From Mucilaginibacter sp. UR6-1 (GTDB lineage Bacteria > Bacteroidota > Bacteroidia > Sphingobacteriales > Sphingobacteriaceae), in NCBI RefSeq assembly GCF_020880975.1, contig NZ_JAJIWP010000001.1, forward strand, positions 558,001 through 622,000: a DNA stretch of 64,000 bases. The letters are read 5' to 3'. How positions within the stretch are numbered: position 1 is the first letter of the stretch; each line of letters opens with the position of its first letter. A program made the position numbers and the translations under genes. The notes below the pieces were generated by a model. That model did no database searches, had not been told where the DNA came from, and was given only the letters and a program-made list of their open reading frames with translations. This document shows positions 31,701 through 40,729 of this stretch, piece after piece.

Positions 31701-32234
31701 TTAATCAATTCCGGCCTTTATATACAGGCTAAGTTCATGTCTGATAAAATTCAGCGATTCCTGGAGGTGATTATCTACCGTGTTGGGTGATATTTTGAGC
31801 CTTTCGGCTAATTTTTTACGTGAGAGATCCTCTTCAAGATACAACTTGACCACTTCTCTGCGCCGCGATGTAAGGCGTGATATTACTGTCGCCAATACTT
31901 CTCTGTATTCTTTTCTGTTAAATTGCGCGTCAGTTGCAGGGCATAGCGCATCCTCTTTATCGGGCGTTATTGATGCTGTTGCTGCCCGTGCGCACTTATT
32001 TTTTCTTAGTTCATCAATATATTTGTTTTTTGCAAAGGTAAACAGCAAGGGCATCAAATTCTCTTTCGGCTCAATAGTATCCCATTTCTCCCATAATTTT
32101 AAATAAACTTTTTGCAGAATGTCTAATGCCATATCCTTATCCCGACAGACATTTATTACCATAGCGTACAATTTAGGCTGGGTAGTGCTGTATAGTTGGT
32201 TAAAGTGCGCTGTTTTAATTTGTAAGTCAGTCAT
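31701..32234 (-). CDS. ECF RNA polymerase sigma-70 factor (FecI/SigV type)
   Basis: 177 residues. Region 2 covers about 12-80 (FNQLYSTTQPKLYAMVINVC, ALDILQKVYLKLWEKWDTI, FTFAKNKYIDELRK). Region 4 covers about 115-170 (LTSRRREVVKLYLEEDLSRKKLAERLKISPNTVDNHLQES). A short acidic linker lies between. This is the family that partners FecR proteins in Bacteroidota. It is alone, on the minus strand and convergent to the TonB-receptor locus, 6 kb from fecR. It may still be that FecR's sigma, or serve another receptor. Confidence 0.93.
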   Translation of the reverse strand: MTDLQIKTAHFNQLYSTTQPKLYAMVINVCRDKDMALDILQKVYLKLWEKWDTIEPKENLMPLLFTFAKNKYIDELRKNKCARAATASITPDKEDALCPATDAQFNRKEYREVLATVISRLTSRRREVVKLYLEEDLSRKKLAERLKISPNTVDNHLQESLNFIRHELSLYIKAGID

Positions 32235-32446
32235 ATTACACAGGCTTAGATGTAATATTTAAAAGTCTGAAACCTATATTAAGTAGATATTAAATGCCCA
32301 TTATTAACACAATTATTTTCCTGTTAATTTGATGCTGATGCGCAACAAGGTAGTGTTGGTGAAGAGGCAACGATTGGTGTATCAATCGGTATAACCGCAA
32401 TCACTATGCGGAGGAAGTTATAGCGAAGGCACTACTGTAAATAAAA

Positions 32447-32486
32447 TTATGCCCCCGTTTGGTTAAGTACCTTAATGGGGGCATAA
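32447..32486 (-). terminator. Terminator of the zincin-like lipoprotein gene
   Basis: TTATGCCCCC (32447-32456) pairs with GGGGGCATAA (32477-32486), and the minus-strand side runs into TTTTATTT. It is 54 bp past the stop at 32540. The rest of the 305-bp gap 32235-32539 shows no gene. Confidence 0.75.
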
Positions 32487-32539
32487 CTTTATGTATTCAG
32501 TAATAACAGCAAAGCCGCGTAATTAAAAATTAAAGATGT

Positions 32540-34411
32540 TTACAAAATAGTAACGTTAAATGTAAAGGTAGCCTGCGCGGTTTTGTTATTTGGTGTGGTG
32601 TAAACTAAAGCTTGCTTCAGCGTGAATTTATCGCCCGTTTTTACATGTCCGGGGTATTGCCCTACGGTAAAATTAAAGTTCTTCTCGTCGTATTCAGACC
32701 AAATCATCGCGCCGTTGCCCCAGTTTATTACGTTACCCGAAGCATCAAACCAATGCCCATATCCGTTGGCTGTGGTGTTGGCATTTAAATTTCCGTTGCT
32801 CTCAATGGCATAAAACTTTATGTTAGAACTCATTAGGCTGGTAAGTTGGGTTGGCTGCAATAAAAACGAACCGATAAGTTTTGAAACATCAACGCTTACC
32901 TGCGCCGAAGCATAATTGGTATTATCATGCGTTATAGATACGTCATAAGTAAACGATACATCCTTAGGAGATGCAGAAGTACCGGGAGTTGCGTAACCCA
33001 AAAGATTGGTATTGGCAAACTTTACCTTGTATGGCCATTGCTCATCGTTGGCATTGTTATCGTCCCATACATGGCGCGTGTAAGTTTTAGGCGCTCCGGT
33101 AACCACAAACCAAAGCCGGTCGCAATTGGCCGGTATGGCAAAGGTTGCCTTGCCCTCGTTGGCACTAAAAGAGTTGCCGTATGCCCGTGTTCCATCTTTC
33201 ATCAATGCTACAAAACCATATCTCCAACCGGCATCTGCAGGGTTGGTTACCTTATTGAAACCGGCAGCGTTAACCAATCCAACAAAATCGGCACTTACAG
33301 TTGTACCTCCATCAGGCACATTTATTGGCAGTACGTTAAACCCGGTTGTTTGCGGGCAAAAACTATAATCGGGCTCAAACCATCCATCATCCAGTAAGTT
33401 CATCTTATAATCAAGTTTCCCGATGTAGGGTTTGCCATAATTTCTTAGTGCATCCATATCCCAGGTAACAGCCTTAGCAGCCTGATCGTAGATCTCATCA
33501 TTAAATTTGGCGTTATCAATACCGGTTAATCTTTGATAAGCCTCAATAGGATCTTCGGGCTTAACAGATTGCCGCCATATTTTGGCTACAATGTCAATAC
33601 CATGTTTTTGTGCCCAATAGGTATTAAGTATATAGCTTGCATACCGGTAATCCTCATGAATAACGTGTTTGTTATAGTTCTTTAAATAGTCGGCAAATTG
33701 CCAGTTGGTAAATATTTCTTCGGGGTAAGCCTGATAGGCTTGCCATTGCGCGGTTTGCTCCCAATAGCCGTTACCACCAGCACCGCCAGTGCCATAACCA
33801 TATCTAAAACCATGTGTAAGGCCTAAATCGCACGCTACCTGGTATTGAAAGCTGTGGCCTATCTCGTGAGCTATTACTGAACTTACGGGCTGGCAGGTTG
33901 AGGGGCTAACCCATAAAGCGCCAATTGTGTCATCATAGCCCGAACCCGTTGCCAGCCAGGTATCCTGATGATAAAGGAATATCATCATTTTATATTTGCT
34001 AAGGTTGGAGGTTCCGCTGCTTATGTCCGAGAATTTGAGCTTGTTAACGTTGAGGTCATAAAATACTTCAGCTTTACTTAAAAGGTCGTCAATATCTACC
34101 CTGTAGGCATCAGGTACTGTATTTGCAGAGGGGAGATCTTTGCCGTATTCTTTTGACCAAAAAAGTATAAAATGGTCTGATTGCTTTGAACGTGCATAGC
34201 AAAATTTGCTGGTGTCTGAATCCCAGTTCATGCTTTGCATCTCTTTTGGTTTATATATTTTTAGTGGCTCAGGTTCCGGCTTTACCACAGGTTTTTCGGT
34301 ATTATCAGGTTTAGCTCCCTGCTTTTTACACCCGCTGATAGGCAGGCACACCGAAAATAATAAGGCTGCTAACAAAATTTTATTTATTGTTAAAACTGAG
34401 AATTTGTACAT
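32540..34411 (-). CDS. HEIGH-motif zincin-like lipoprotein (DUF6055/DUF4859-like)
   Basis: 623 residues from the ATG at 34411, which gives a clean signal peptide with lipobox PISGC-KK. The central part contains VIAHEIGHSFQYQ, a classical zinc-protease HExxH with His 182, Glu 183 and His 186. GYWEQTAQWQAYQAYPEE follows and could supply the third ligand. This matches the DUF6055 pattern. The C-terminal ~150 residues (GYGHWFDASGNVINWGN, FTVGQYPGHVKTGDKF) match DUF4859, a beta domain of surface glycan-related proteins. Probably a surface metallopeptidase acting on glycoproteins; activity is inferred from the motif only. Confidence 0.85.
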   Translation of the reverse strand: MYKFSVLTINKILLAALLFSVCLPISGCKKQGAKPDNTEKPVVKPEPEPLKIYKPKEMQSMNWDSDTSKFCYARSKQSDHFILFWSKEYGKDLPSANTVPDAYRVDIDDLLSKAEVFYDLNVNKLKFSDISSGTSNLSKYKMMIFLYHQDTWLATGSGYDDTIGALWVSPSTCQPVSSVIAHEIGHSFQYQVACDLGLTHGFRYGYGTGGAGGNGYWEQTAQWQAYQAYPEEIFTNWQFADYLKNYNKHVIHEDYRYASYILNTYWAQKHGIDIVAKIWRQSVKPEDPIEAYQRLTGIDNAKFNDEIYDQAAKAVTWDMDALRNYGKPYIGKLDYKMNLLDDGWFEPDYSFCPQTTGFNVLPINVPDGGTTVSADFVGLVNAAGFNKVTNPADAGWRYGFVALMKDGTRAYGNSFSANEGKATFAIPANCDRLWFVVTGAPKTYTRHVWDDNNANDEQWPYKVKFANTNLLGYATPGTSASPKDVSFTYDVSITHDNTNYASAQVSVDVSKLIGSFLLQPTQLTSLMSSNIKFYAIESNGNLNANTTANGYGHWFDASGNVINWGNGAMIWSEYDEKNFNFTVGQYPGHVKTGDKFTLKQALVYTTPNNKTAQATFTFNVTIL

Positions 34412-34824
34412 TTTTTTTGTTTTTAATTGAGGCAATTCTTGGCACAGGTACCATCCTCATGATGCAGTTTTGGCCAATACTGCTCGTGAGCGAAATCTGA
34501 AACATCGGTGGGTTTTGTTGCTATTTTTGCTTTAATGCTTAGCGTAAATACCCCCAATCGGCCAGATTTGATACCTCTGCAATTTTCCTAAATAATTGGT
34601 TGTCAGTTTATACAGAAATTACCTGATAAGCATCAATTATTATCCATTTATGAGCAGGCAAGGTAGTAGTAGTAAAAATTTAAAGAGATCAGATCAAAAG
34701 CAGCAGATGATCTGCTAAATAAATGTATTTGTATGGTAGTGTTGATGAAGAGATAACTGGCTAAATAAGTTAGCCGGATGTAGTAGGCAATAAAAAGGCG
34801 ACTGATCGCTCGTAACTGCCGGAT
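34412..34824. other. 413-bp gap, no gene seen
   Basis: Holds the promoter side of the zincin-like gene and the end of the NarL-type operon. No coding frame or strong terminator was recognised. A 23-nt segment at 34735-34757 resembles 32349-32371 on the other side of the zincin gene (20 of 23 bases). Confidence 0.5.
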
Positions 34825-35454
34825 TTAAAGTATTTGTTGCTGGTTTGCTGCCATCACCAGTTCTGCCACGTTTTTTACACCAAATTTCTGGATCAGGTTT
34901 TTGCGGTGCGTATCAATAGTAAGCGGACTAAGAAATAATTCCTGCCCGATAACCTGGCTGGTTTTACCTGCGGCAATCATCGCCAGTATCTCTTTTTCCC
35001 TGCGTGTAAGGCGGGGCGTGCCCTGCAATTCATTTTTTGAAGGGCGGCTGATAATCTCTATCACTGCTTTACTGTAACATATATTTCCCTGTACCGCTTC
35101 AGAGATGCAATGCCTGAGTTCATCAACCGAACTGTTTTTAAGCAGGTAGCCACTCGCGCCGTTTTGTATGGTTTGCATGATGATGCTGCGCTCGGTATGG
35201 TTGCTTAGTATAAGGATGATGGTTGATACTGATGCCTTTTTGATCATGAGGCATAACTCCATGCCGTTAATATCGGGCAGGGTAATATCCAGTAAAATAA
35301 TATCGACTTTATGGGTGCTGATGTATGAAAGAATATCCTCGCCGCTGCAAAAGCCACCAACCACCTCAATATTCTCCTCGTTCCGGAGCAATGTTTTTAA
35401 TCCTTCGATCACGATAGGATGATCATCTACTATAGCTGTTAACAATTTAGGCAT
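34825..35454 (-). CDS. NarL/FixJ-family response regulator
   Basis: 209 residues from the ATG at 35454 (others at 35460 and 35475 are possible). The receiver has IVDDHP (D10, D11), phospho-acceptor D56 in ILLDITLPD, and the switch region ILILSNHTE. The C-terminal LuxR HTH (LTRREKEILAMIAAGKTSQVIGQELFLSPLTIDTHRKNLIQKFG) is complete. It overlaps the 3' end of the sensor kinase gene by 8 bp, which shows coupling with its cognate kinase. Targets are unknown; the divergent cluster of small exported proteins at 37658 is a candidate. Confidence 0.95.
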   Translation of the reverse strand: MPKLLTAIVDDHPIVIEGLKTLLRNEENIEVVGGFCSGEDILSYISTHKVDIILLDITLPDINGMELCLMIKKASVSTIILILSNHTERSIIMQTIQNGASGYLLKNSSVDELRHCISEAVQGNICYSKAVIEIISRPSKNELQGTPRLTRREKEILAMIAAGKTSQVIGQELFLSPLTIDTHRKNLIQKFGVKNVAELVMAANQQQIL

Positions 35455-37450
35455 CGGCATTGGTGTTAAGCTCAATATTAATGGTAGTACCCTCGTTTAT
35501 TGCTGATTGTAACTCAAATTTACCGTTTAAGAACGTGATCCGGTTTTTAAGGTTTTCCAATCCCATGCCTTTCATATTTTCAAGTATGGTTATATCAAAC
35601 CCGCAACCATCATCTTCTATGGTAATGTAAAATACGGCATCATTTTGACTGCATTGTAAAATAATTTGTGTTGCCCCCGCGTGTTTAATTGTATTGGATA
35701 TCAGCTCCTGTACTATACGGTAAATATTAAGCTGTATGCTCAAAGCAATATCCTTGCGGATGTTGAAAGCCTGAAAATCAATATGCAGATCATCCCGCAT
35801 GTAAAATTCGCACAAATCTTTTAAAGCTACTTCAAGGCCAAATTTAAGCAACGTTTCAGGCAATAAATTCCGGGCTATGCGCCTTAACTCACTTACTGAG
35901 CTATCTAATTGCCCTATAATTCGATGAAGATCCTTATCCGTTGCGGCATCTGAGTGCGTGTTAGACCATCCCGACAAACCGATCTTAACGCCGGCAAGCA
36001 TTCCGCCAAGGCCATCATGCAGGTCACGGGCTACGCGCTCCCTTTCATGTTCTTCACCGTCAAGCATGGCCTTGGTTACTTTAAGCTGTTGCTTTTGCTC
36101 AAGATCCTGGAGTTGCTGCCGGTAGTTGATCTCTTTTTGAGCCGAGAGTTTCCGGCTGTTGCGTGCGTTAACAATAACCAATCCAAGCGTTATAAGCAAG
36201 GTTAAACACCCCAGTGCAAGCAACCATTTATATAAATTCTCATTTTTAACCTCTAAAGCGGCTTGTTTGTTTTGGGCTTGCAGTGCGGCAATTTTTTGTT
36301 GGTTTTGTGTTGTACGGTATTTAGTTTCCAGCTCGCTTACCTTAAGCTCGGTTTGATTATTATTGATACTGTCCTTTAGTTTTTGATACTTGCTCAGCCA
36401 ATTGTAGGCTTCTTTATAATCATTAAGGTTTTGGCTGGTTTTAGCTAATTCTGAATAAATAGTGGCTTTATCATTAATGGCCGCTGTTAGTGTACCGTCT
36501 TTAACAATATCCAGCAAAATTTGCCGTGCTTTAGCATAAGCTTTCTGCTGACCGTAAACTTCATACTTCCTGAAAAAAAACTGCTGGTATATTTGCTTTT
36601 GATTATACTTTTTTGCTAACGCCATGCCCTTATCAGCACTTAGCAATGCCTGATCGAGTTTTTTGGCAGTAGAGTTATATAGCGCCTCGTTATAATAATA
36701 CAAAGGATAATTAACCGACCCGGGATAGGGTATTAATAGCGCTTTAGCTTTTTGTAATAAAGGCTCTGCCTTTGCCGGTTTACCATCATAACAATAAATA
36801 CTTACGCCATTTAAATAAGCGAAGAGCAGGTTAGGGGAGTCCGGGTTTTCTTTTTGCAACAAATCAATGGCCTTTTGGTTATAATTACCCGCCCTGGCAA
36901 ACTGATAGTTGTTCATCAAAAGAGTAGAGAGCTGGGTGTAAAAATGCGCGAGCATAACTCTCTCGCCAGCCTTTTCGGCATTAGGCAATACTTTTTCAAG
37001 GATAATACGGGTAACAAATTCATAACCTTTTTCATCCTTATTCATCAAAGCATAATTAAACCATGCCGCAGCACGCCTGCCATAGCCTTTTGGCGTTTTA
37101 AATGCGGCAAATGCTTGTTCGGCTTTTTTAAAGCTGGCAGATGCTTTAACCGGGTTCCAGCTAAAATAATATTGCCCTTCATAAAAAAGCGACAAAGCCT
37201 TATAGTAAGGGTATTTTTCGGCAAGTTGTTTACCACGCAACAAATAGGACTTGCTTTTAACGGTATCCTTAACTTTCCAATACTCTACAAGCGAAAAATT
37301 TGCACTGGCCTTTGTACTATCAGGGTTTTTAGTACGAAGAATACTTTCCAGGCTATCCAGGTAATGTTTTTCATTAAGCGGAATTTGCTGCTGCGAGAAA
37401 GCTGTAATGGCTATTAACAGGCAGATAGAGATTAGATATATTTTTTTCAT
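35447..37450 (-). CDS. TPR-containing sensor histidine kinase (NarX/LiaS type)
   Basis: 667 residues. A signal peptide (KKIYLISICLLIAITAFSQ) leads a periplasmic array of TPR-like helices (about 25-385, for example FARAGNYNQKAIDLLQKENP and AYNWLSKYQKLKDSIN). A coiled coil, a membrane helix at about 405-425 (WLLALGCLTLLITLGLVIV), then HisKA_3 with ERERVARDLHDGLGGMLAG (His 478) and a HATPase with IVQELISNTIKHAG and DDGCGFD follow. This is the standard Bacteroidota design that senses through periplasmic TPRs. It is co-transcribed with the NarL-type regulator. Confidence 0.94.
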   Translation of the reverse strand: MKKIYLISICLLIAITAFSQQQIPLNEKHYLDSLESILRTKNPDSTKASANFSLVEYWKVKDTVKSKSYLLRGKQLAEKYPYYKALSLFYEGQYYFSWNPVKASASFKKAEQAFAAFKTPKGYGRRAAAWFNYALMNKDEKGYEFVTRIILEKVLPNAEKAGERVMLAHFYTQLSTLLMNNYQFARAGNYNQKAIDLLQKENPDSPNLLFAYLNGVSIYCYDGKPAKAEPLLQKAKALLIPYPGSVNYPLYYYNEALYNSTAKKLDQALLSADKGMALAKKYNQKQIYQQFFFRKYEVYGQQKAYAKARQILLDIVKDGTLTAAINDKATIYSELAKTSQNLNDYKEAYNWLSKYQKLKDSINNNQTELKVSELETKYRTTQNQQKIAALQAQNKQAALEVKNENLYKWLLALGCLTLLITLGLVIVNARNSRKLSAQKEINYRQQLQDLEQKQQLKVTKAMLDGEEHERERVARDLHDGLGGMLAGVKIGLSGWSNTHSDAATDKDLHRIIGQLDSSVSELRRIARNLLPETLLKFGLEVALKDLCEFYMRDDLHIDFQAFNIRKDIALSIQLNIYRIVQELISNTIKHAGATQIILQCSQNDAVFYITIEDDGCGFDITILENMKGMGLENLKNRITFLNGKFELQSAINEGTTINIELNTNADA

Positions 37451-37657
37451 TTAAAAAACATAGGCAATTGCGCACCCAAAAGTGGTATGCGGTATTTTCA
37501 AATATCTGCCTAAAAAGTGAAAAGAACTACAATACGAATGTGTATCGTATTAAAAATACCCAAAAATCAGTAGAAAAAATCACACCATTCAAGGGATTTC
37601 ATATGTGTTGGTCAGCAGATAGTTTTGCGGTCTATCTATTATTATCATTAAATAACT

Positions 37658-38137
37658 ATGAAAAAATCTATTTGTAAAACAGTAGTCACTGCCCTTTCCT
37701 GCATCATTCTTTTCGCGGGTTTATCCTCATGTGGTAAAAAAGACAGCGATGAATCAACCCCTGCATCCGGCGATCGTACGGCAAAATTTACGGTTACTGT
37801 AACCGGCGCGCCCGAATCTGCTTACGTATCATTTGTAATGGTAGGCTTAACCAACAACCCGTCCGAATCCACAGTTTGGAAAGTAAACGGCACAGTACAA
37901 AACAATGAAAGTGCTGTTAGCCTGGGCGAAAACAATTTCAGCGGTAACACCAAAACCTATGTTATCGAATCTATTAAACCATTAAGTAATATCAGCGTGG
38001 GTATACAATGCCTAAGCCCTGGAAATGCTGCTTATAAAGTTAGCTACAAGGCCGAAATAGATGGTAAGGTTAAAGAAGACATTAAGGATTTTACGGTTAC
38101 CCAAAATGCCGATTTTACTCATGATTACACTTACTAA
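37658..38137 (+). CDS. Small putative lipoprotein
   Basis: 159 residues. Lipobox GLSSC-GKK at about 25-31. The mature part appears to be a single beta-sandwich (AKFTVTVTGAPESAYVSFVM, NISVGIQCLSPGN, YKVSYKAEIDGKVKEDI). No family is recognised. It is the first of six small exported proteins on the plus strand and is divergent from the TPR sensor kinase with 207 bp between the starts, so it is a plausible target of that system. Confidence 0.78.
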   Translation: MKKSICKTVVTALSCIILFAGLSSCGKKDSDESTPASGDRTAKFTVTVTGAPESAYVSFVMVGLTNNPSESTVWKVNGTVQNNESAVSLGENNFSGNTKTYVIESIKPLSNISVGIQCLSPGNAAYKVSYKAEIDGKVKEDIKDFTVTQNADFTHDYTY

Positions 38138-38204
38138 AGTATTAATTAAAGCTTTAGTTAAAAAAGCTCTTAGGTCTATCTAATTTAACAAAAAAACATT
38201 TACT

Positions 38205-38651
38205 ATGAAAAAGATCATGATCATTTGTGCGGGCCTGATGTTGTTCGGGTCAACACTAACCAAGGCGCAAGCCATACTTGATAAAATTGACAAAGCATCA
38301 GACAAAGCCGACCGTGCCGGTCGTACGGCAGACCGGTCAAAAAACACCGGAGATAAGATATTGGGCTTGTTCGGTAAAAAGAAAGATGGTGACTCAGAAA
38401 CTAAAACCACGGTAAAGCTTAGCGGTATTGATTTCGCGACCCTTAAAACGATAAATGAAAAGCTGCAAGCGGCAAAAGGTATTGAAAGTACCAAAATGAA
38501 ATACAACGCTTCAGGCTCATCTATCACGCTGAAACACGCGGGCTCTACATCGGATATTCTTAAAACCCTGCAAAAAGCCGCTCCGGATGTATTCGCGGAA
38601 AAGAATATTGACGGTATGGATGATGGTGAAATCTCAGTAAAACTGAAATAA
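38205..38651 (+). CDS. Small exported protein of unknown function
   Basis: 148 residues. The signal peptide MKKIMIICAGLMLFGSTLTKA is cleaved near KAQA. A charged helical segment of about 40 residues (LDKIDKASDKADRAGRTADR) and a compact alpha/beta C-terminal part (TTVKLSGIDFATLKTINEKL, ISVKLK) follow. There is no lipobox. The family is unrecognised. It is 67 bp downstream of the previous lipoprotein gene and followed by a strong terminator, so the two may form one transcript. Confidence 0.75.
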   Translation: MKKIMIICAGLMLFGSTLTKAQAILDKIDKASDKADRAGRTADRSKNTGDKILGLFGKKKDGDSETKTTVKLSGIDFATLKTINEKLQAAKGIESTKMKYNASGSSITLKHAGSTSDILKTLQKAAPDVFAEKNIDGMDDGEISVKLK

Positions 38652-38672
38652 CCTAACCCTAATACATACACT

Positions 38673-38722
38673 AACCTTGTTGGTAAAGCAGGCTGAGGCC
38701 AGGCCGCGCCAACAAGGTTTTT
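38673..38722 (+). terminator. Terminator inside the small-exported-protein cluster
   Basis: AACCTTGTTGG (38673-38683) pairs with CCAACAAGGTT (38709-38719), followed by more T. The 25-nt loop is GC-rich and can fold further. It splits the cluster after its second gene. Confidence 0.75.
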
Positions 38723-38735
38723 AAACATATACCCT

Positions 38736-39281
38736 ATGAAAAAAATAACATTCAAGGTGCAATTCATCTACATTGCGTTGCTAACACTGGCCATTGCGGG
38801 CTTATCCGGGTGCAGCAAAAGTGGCGGCGAAGCTAATACTGATGATTCAGAAAAATATTTTACCTGCAAAATAAACGGCAAATACCGCGAATTTAATTAT
38901 ATGGTAAACGCTAACGATAAGCCTGCTACCGATACTGTGCATTTTGTAGTAATAGGCGGATGGGAAAAGCAGGATATGATTACCGGCTTTGGCATTAACA
39001 TGCAACTTGCCGAAGGTGCTAAAGAAGCAACCTACTATGCAGATGGCAATAGCGATTTATTACTGGCGGGTAAATACTACATCCAAAATATGAAGGACGG
39101 AAAGATTGTGGGCACCACTATTTATAATGGCGGCGATCTTGATGGAAGTAACTTTACCTTAACCATTACCAGTTTAACCAAATGGGGTGTTAAGGGCACC
39201 TTTTCGGGCAAACTCAGATTGCTTGGAAGTGATGAAGTTGTTACTGTTACTGAAGGTAAATTTTCAGCACCATACAATTGA
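38736..39281 (+). CDS. Small lipoprotein (DUF6252-like)
   Basis: 181 residues. Signal peptide with lipobox GLSGC-SKS. The mature chain has FTCKINGKYREFNY near the start and the C-terminal strand pair VKGTFSGKLRLLG and VTEGKFSAPYN. This layout is seen in many Bacteroidota lipoproteins of the DUF6252 kind, single beta-sandwich surface proteins of unknown role. The start is supported by the signal peptide. The next gene begins 31 bp downstream. Confidence 0.8.
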   Translation: MKKITFKVQFIYIALLTLAIAGLSGCSKSGGEANTDDSEKYFTCKINGKYREFNYMVNANDKPATDTVHFVVIGGWEKQDMITGFGINMQLAEGAKEATYYADGNSDLLLAGKYYIQNMKDGKIVGTTIYNGGDLDGSNFTLTITSLTKWGVKGTFSGKLRLLGSDEVVTVTEGKFSAPYN

Positions 39282-39312
39282 TTTGAACCGAGACTTTGAT
39301 TTTCAATTAATT

Positions 39313-39975
39313 ATGAAAAAATATGTTTTAATTACCGGGCTGCTTACATTGTTTAGCAGCCTTTTTGTTTTTCAGGCCACAGCGCAGGATCTCGATTTTA
39401 ATGAGGATTTTTCAAAATACGAGATAGGGGCATCGCCGCGGAGCATTAAAACCAACGGGGCGGCTATAGTTGCGCACCCGGCCGGCCAGCAAGGTAAATG
39501 GCTTTTGCTTAAGGATAAGGCAACATATAAATTAAACAGGCCCGTTCCGCTTCCAAAAAAATTTACTCTTGAATTTGATGTGCTGGCACAGGCCGAGCAG
39601 ATCAAAGACATTTCCCCCATATCCTTTGGTTTTGTAAAAGACAATGCGGTAAGGGAATACATAAGCAATGGGGGCGCTTTTGTTCAATTTCATTATCCTG
39701 ACGGAAATGCCGTTAACATTGGCAATTATGAATTAAGTAAAGAAGCTAACACCACGTTTGATCTATCGTCAACCGCTAATAGCCCGGTACATGTTAAGCT
39801 GTTGGTTAAAGGCGATCAAATGACGGTGTATATAAATGATACCAAGCTGGCAGAAACGGTATTGTTTACGGCCAAAGCCGCTAAATATTTCTACATAAGC
39901 GGGCCCTGGGAATATGAGCATGATGCCCGGTTGTTTATCAGTAATTTAAAATTATCAGCAAACGCGCATTATTAA
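39313..39975 (+). CDS. Exported LamG/concanavalin-like domain protein
   Basis: 220 residues from the ATG at 39313; the upstream in-frame ATG at 39187 would overlap the previous gene and hide the signal peptide MKKYVLITGLLTLFSSLFVF. The mature part reads as one jelly-roll: DFNEDFSKYEIGASPRS, GKWLLLKDKATYKLN, KKFTLEFDVLAQ, VHVKLLVKGDQMTVYINDTKLAE. Similar domains occur as N-terminal parts of OmpA-type Bacteroidota proteins and bind glycans or other surface ligands. Here the domain stands alone without OmpA. Confidence 0.78.
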   Translation: MKKYVLITGLLTLFSSLFVFQATAQDLDFNEDFSKYEIGASPRSIKTNGAAIVAHPAGQQGKWLLLKDKATYKLNRPVPLPKKFTLEFDVLAQAEQIKDISPISFGFVKDNAVREYISNGGAFVQFHYPDGNAVNIGNYELSKEANTTFDLSSTANSPVHVKLLVKGDQMTVYINDTKLAETVLFTAKAAKYFYISGPWEYEHDARLFISNLKLSANAHY

Positions 39976-40029
39976 TAAATTTACGCTACTGAACTAAACG
40001 ATCTCCATTCTAAACATTATCTGAATTTT

Positions 40030-40686
40030 ATGAATAAAATACTGGCATTTTTATTATTTATCATACCGGGTACACAGGCAGTAGTAGCGCAAACTATACC
40101 ATGTACCGATACTGCTAAACTGAACACAAAGCTGAAGGCAATAAGAGATGTTGACCAAAACAGCCGTGCGCAGTTTATCAAGGTAATGGCTGAGAATAAT
40201 CCGCAGAAAACCAAGGAGCTTGCCTTGCAGATGAAAGCCACCGACAAAGAAAATCAGCAGTTTGTTGGCGGGTTGCTGGATACCTGTGGCTGGCCCAAAG
40301 GACTTTCCGCTGAAAATAACCACACCATATTTTTAGTTATCGATCATGGAGAAATCCCTTTCATGAACAAATATTTTCCGTACGTTAAGCAGCAGGCCGA
40401 CTTAGGTGTAGTGCCTAAAAGTGACCTGGCAACAATACAGGATAGGGTATTACTGAGGAATGGTAAAAAGCAGGTGTACGGAACGCAAACCTTTAAAGCC
40501 GGAGCGGTTGTTAATGTATGGCCTGTAGATAATATTGATGGGCTTGCCGAAAGGCGCAAGGCAATGGGCTTGGAACCAATGGATGAATACCTTGAAGCGG
40601 TAAAAAAAGCGTACCACGCTGAGGTTACCTGGGACAAATCATTAACGGTTGAAAATGCTCAGCAAAAAACTGGCAAAAAACTTTGA
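40030..40686 (+). CDS. DUF6624-family exported protein
   Basis: 218 residues with signal peptide (NKILAFLLFIIPGTQAVVAQ). The family's conserved text is clear: DVDQNSRAQFIKVMAENNP near the start, GWPKGLSAENNHTIFLVIDHG, and NGKKQVYGTQ with AERRKAMGLEPMDEYLEAV at the end. The function of DUF6624 proteins is unknown; they are widespread in Bacteroidota. It is 54 bp after the previous gene and 43 bp before the RidA-like lipoprotein gene. Confidence 0.85.
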   Translation: MNKILAFLLFIIPGTQAVVAQTIPCTDTAKLNTKLKAIRDVDQNSRAQFIKVMAENNPQKTKELALQMKATDKENQQFVGGLLDTCGWPKGLSAENNHTIFLVIDHGEIPFMNKYFPYVKQQADLGVVPKSDLATIQDRVLLRNGKKQVYGTQTFKAGAVVNVWPVDNIDGLAERRKAMGLEPMDEYLEAVKKAYHAEVTWDKSLTVENAQQKTGKKL

Positions 40687-40729
40687 TGCTTAAATCTCTT
40701 ATTCTCGTTATAAAATATTATCAATTTAT

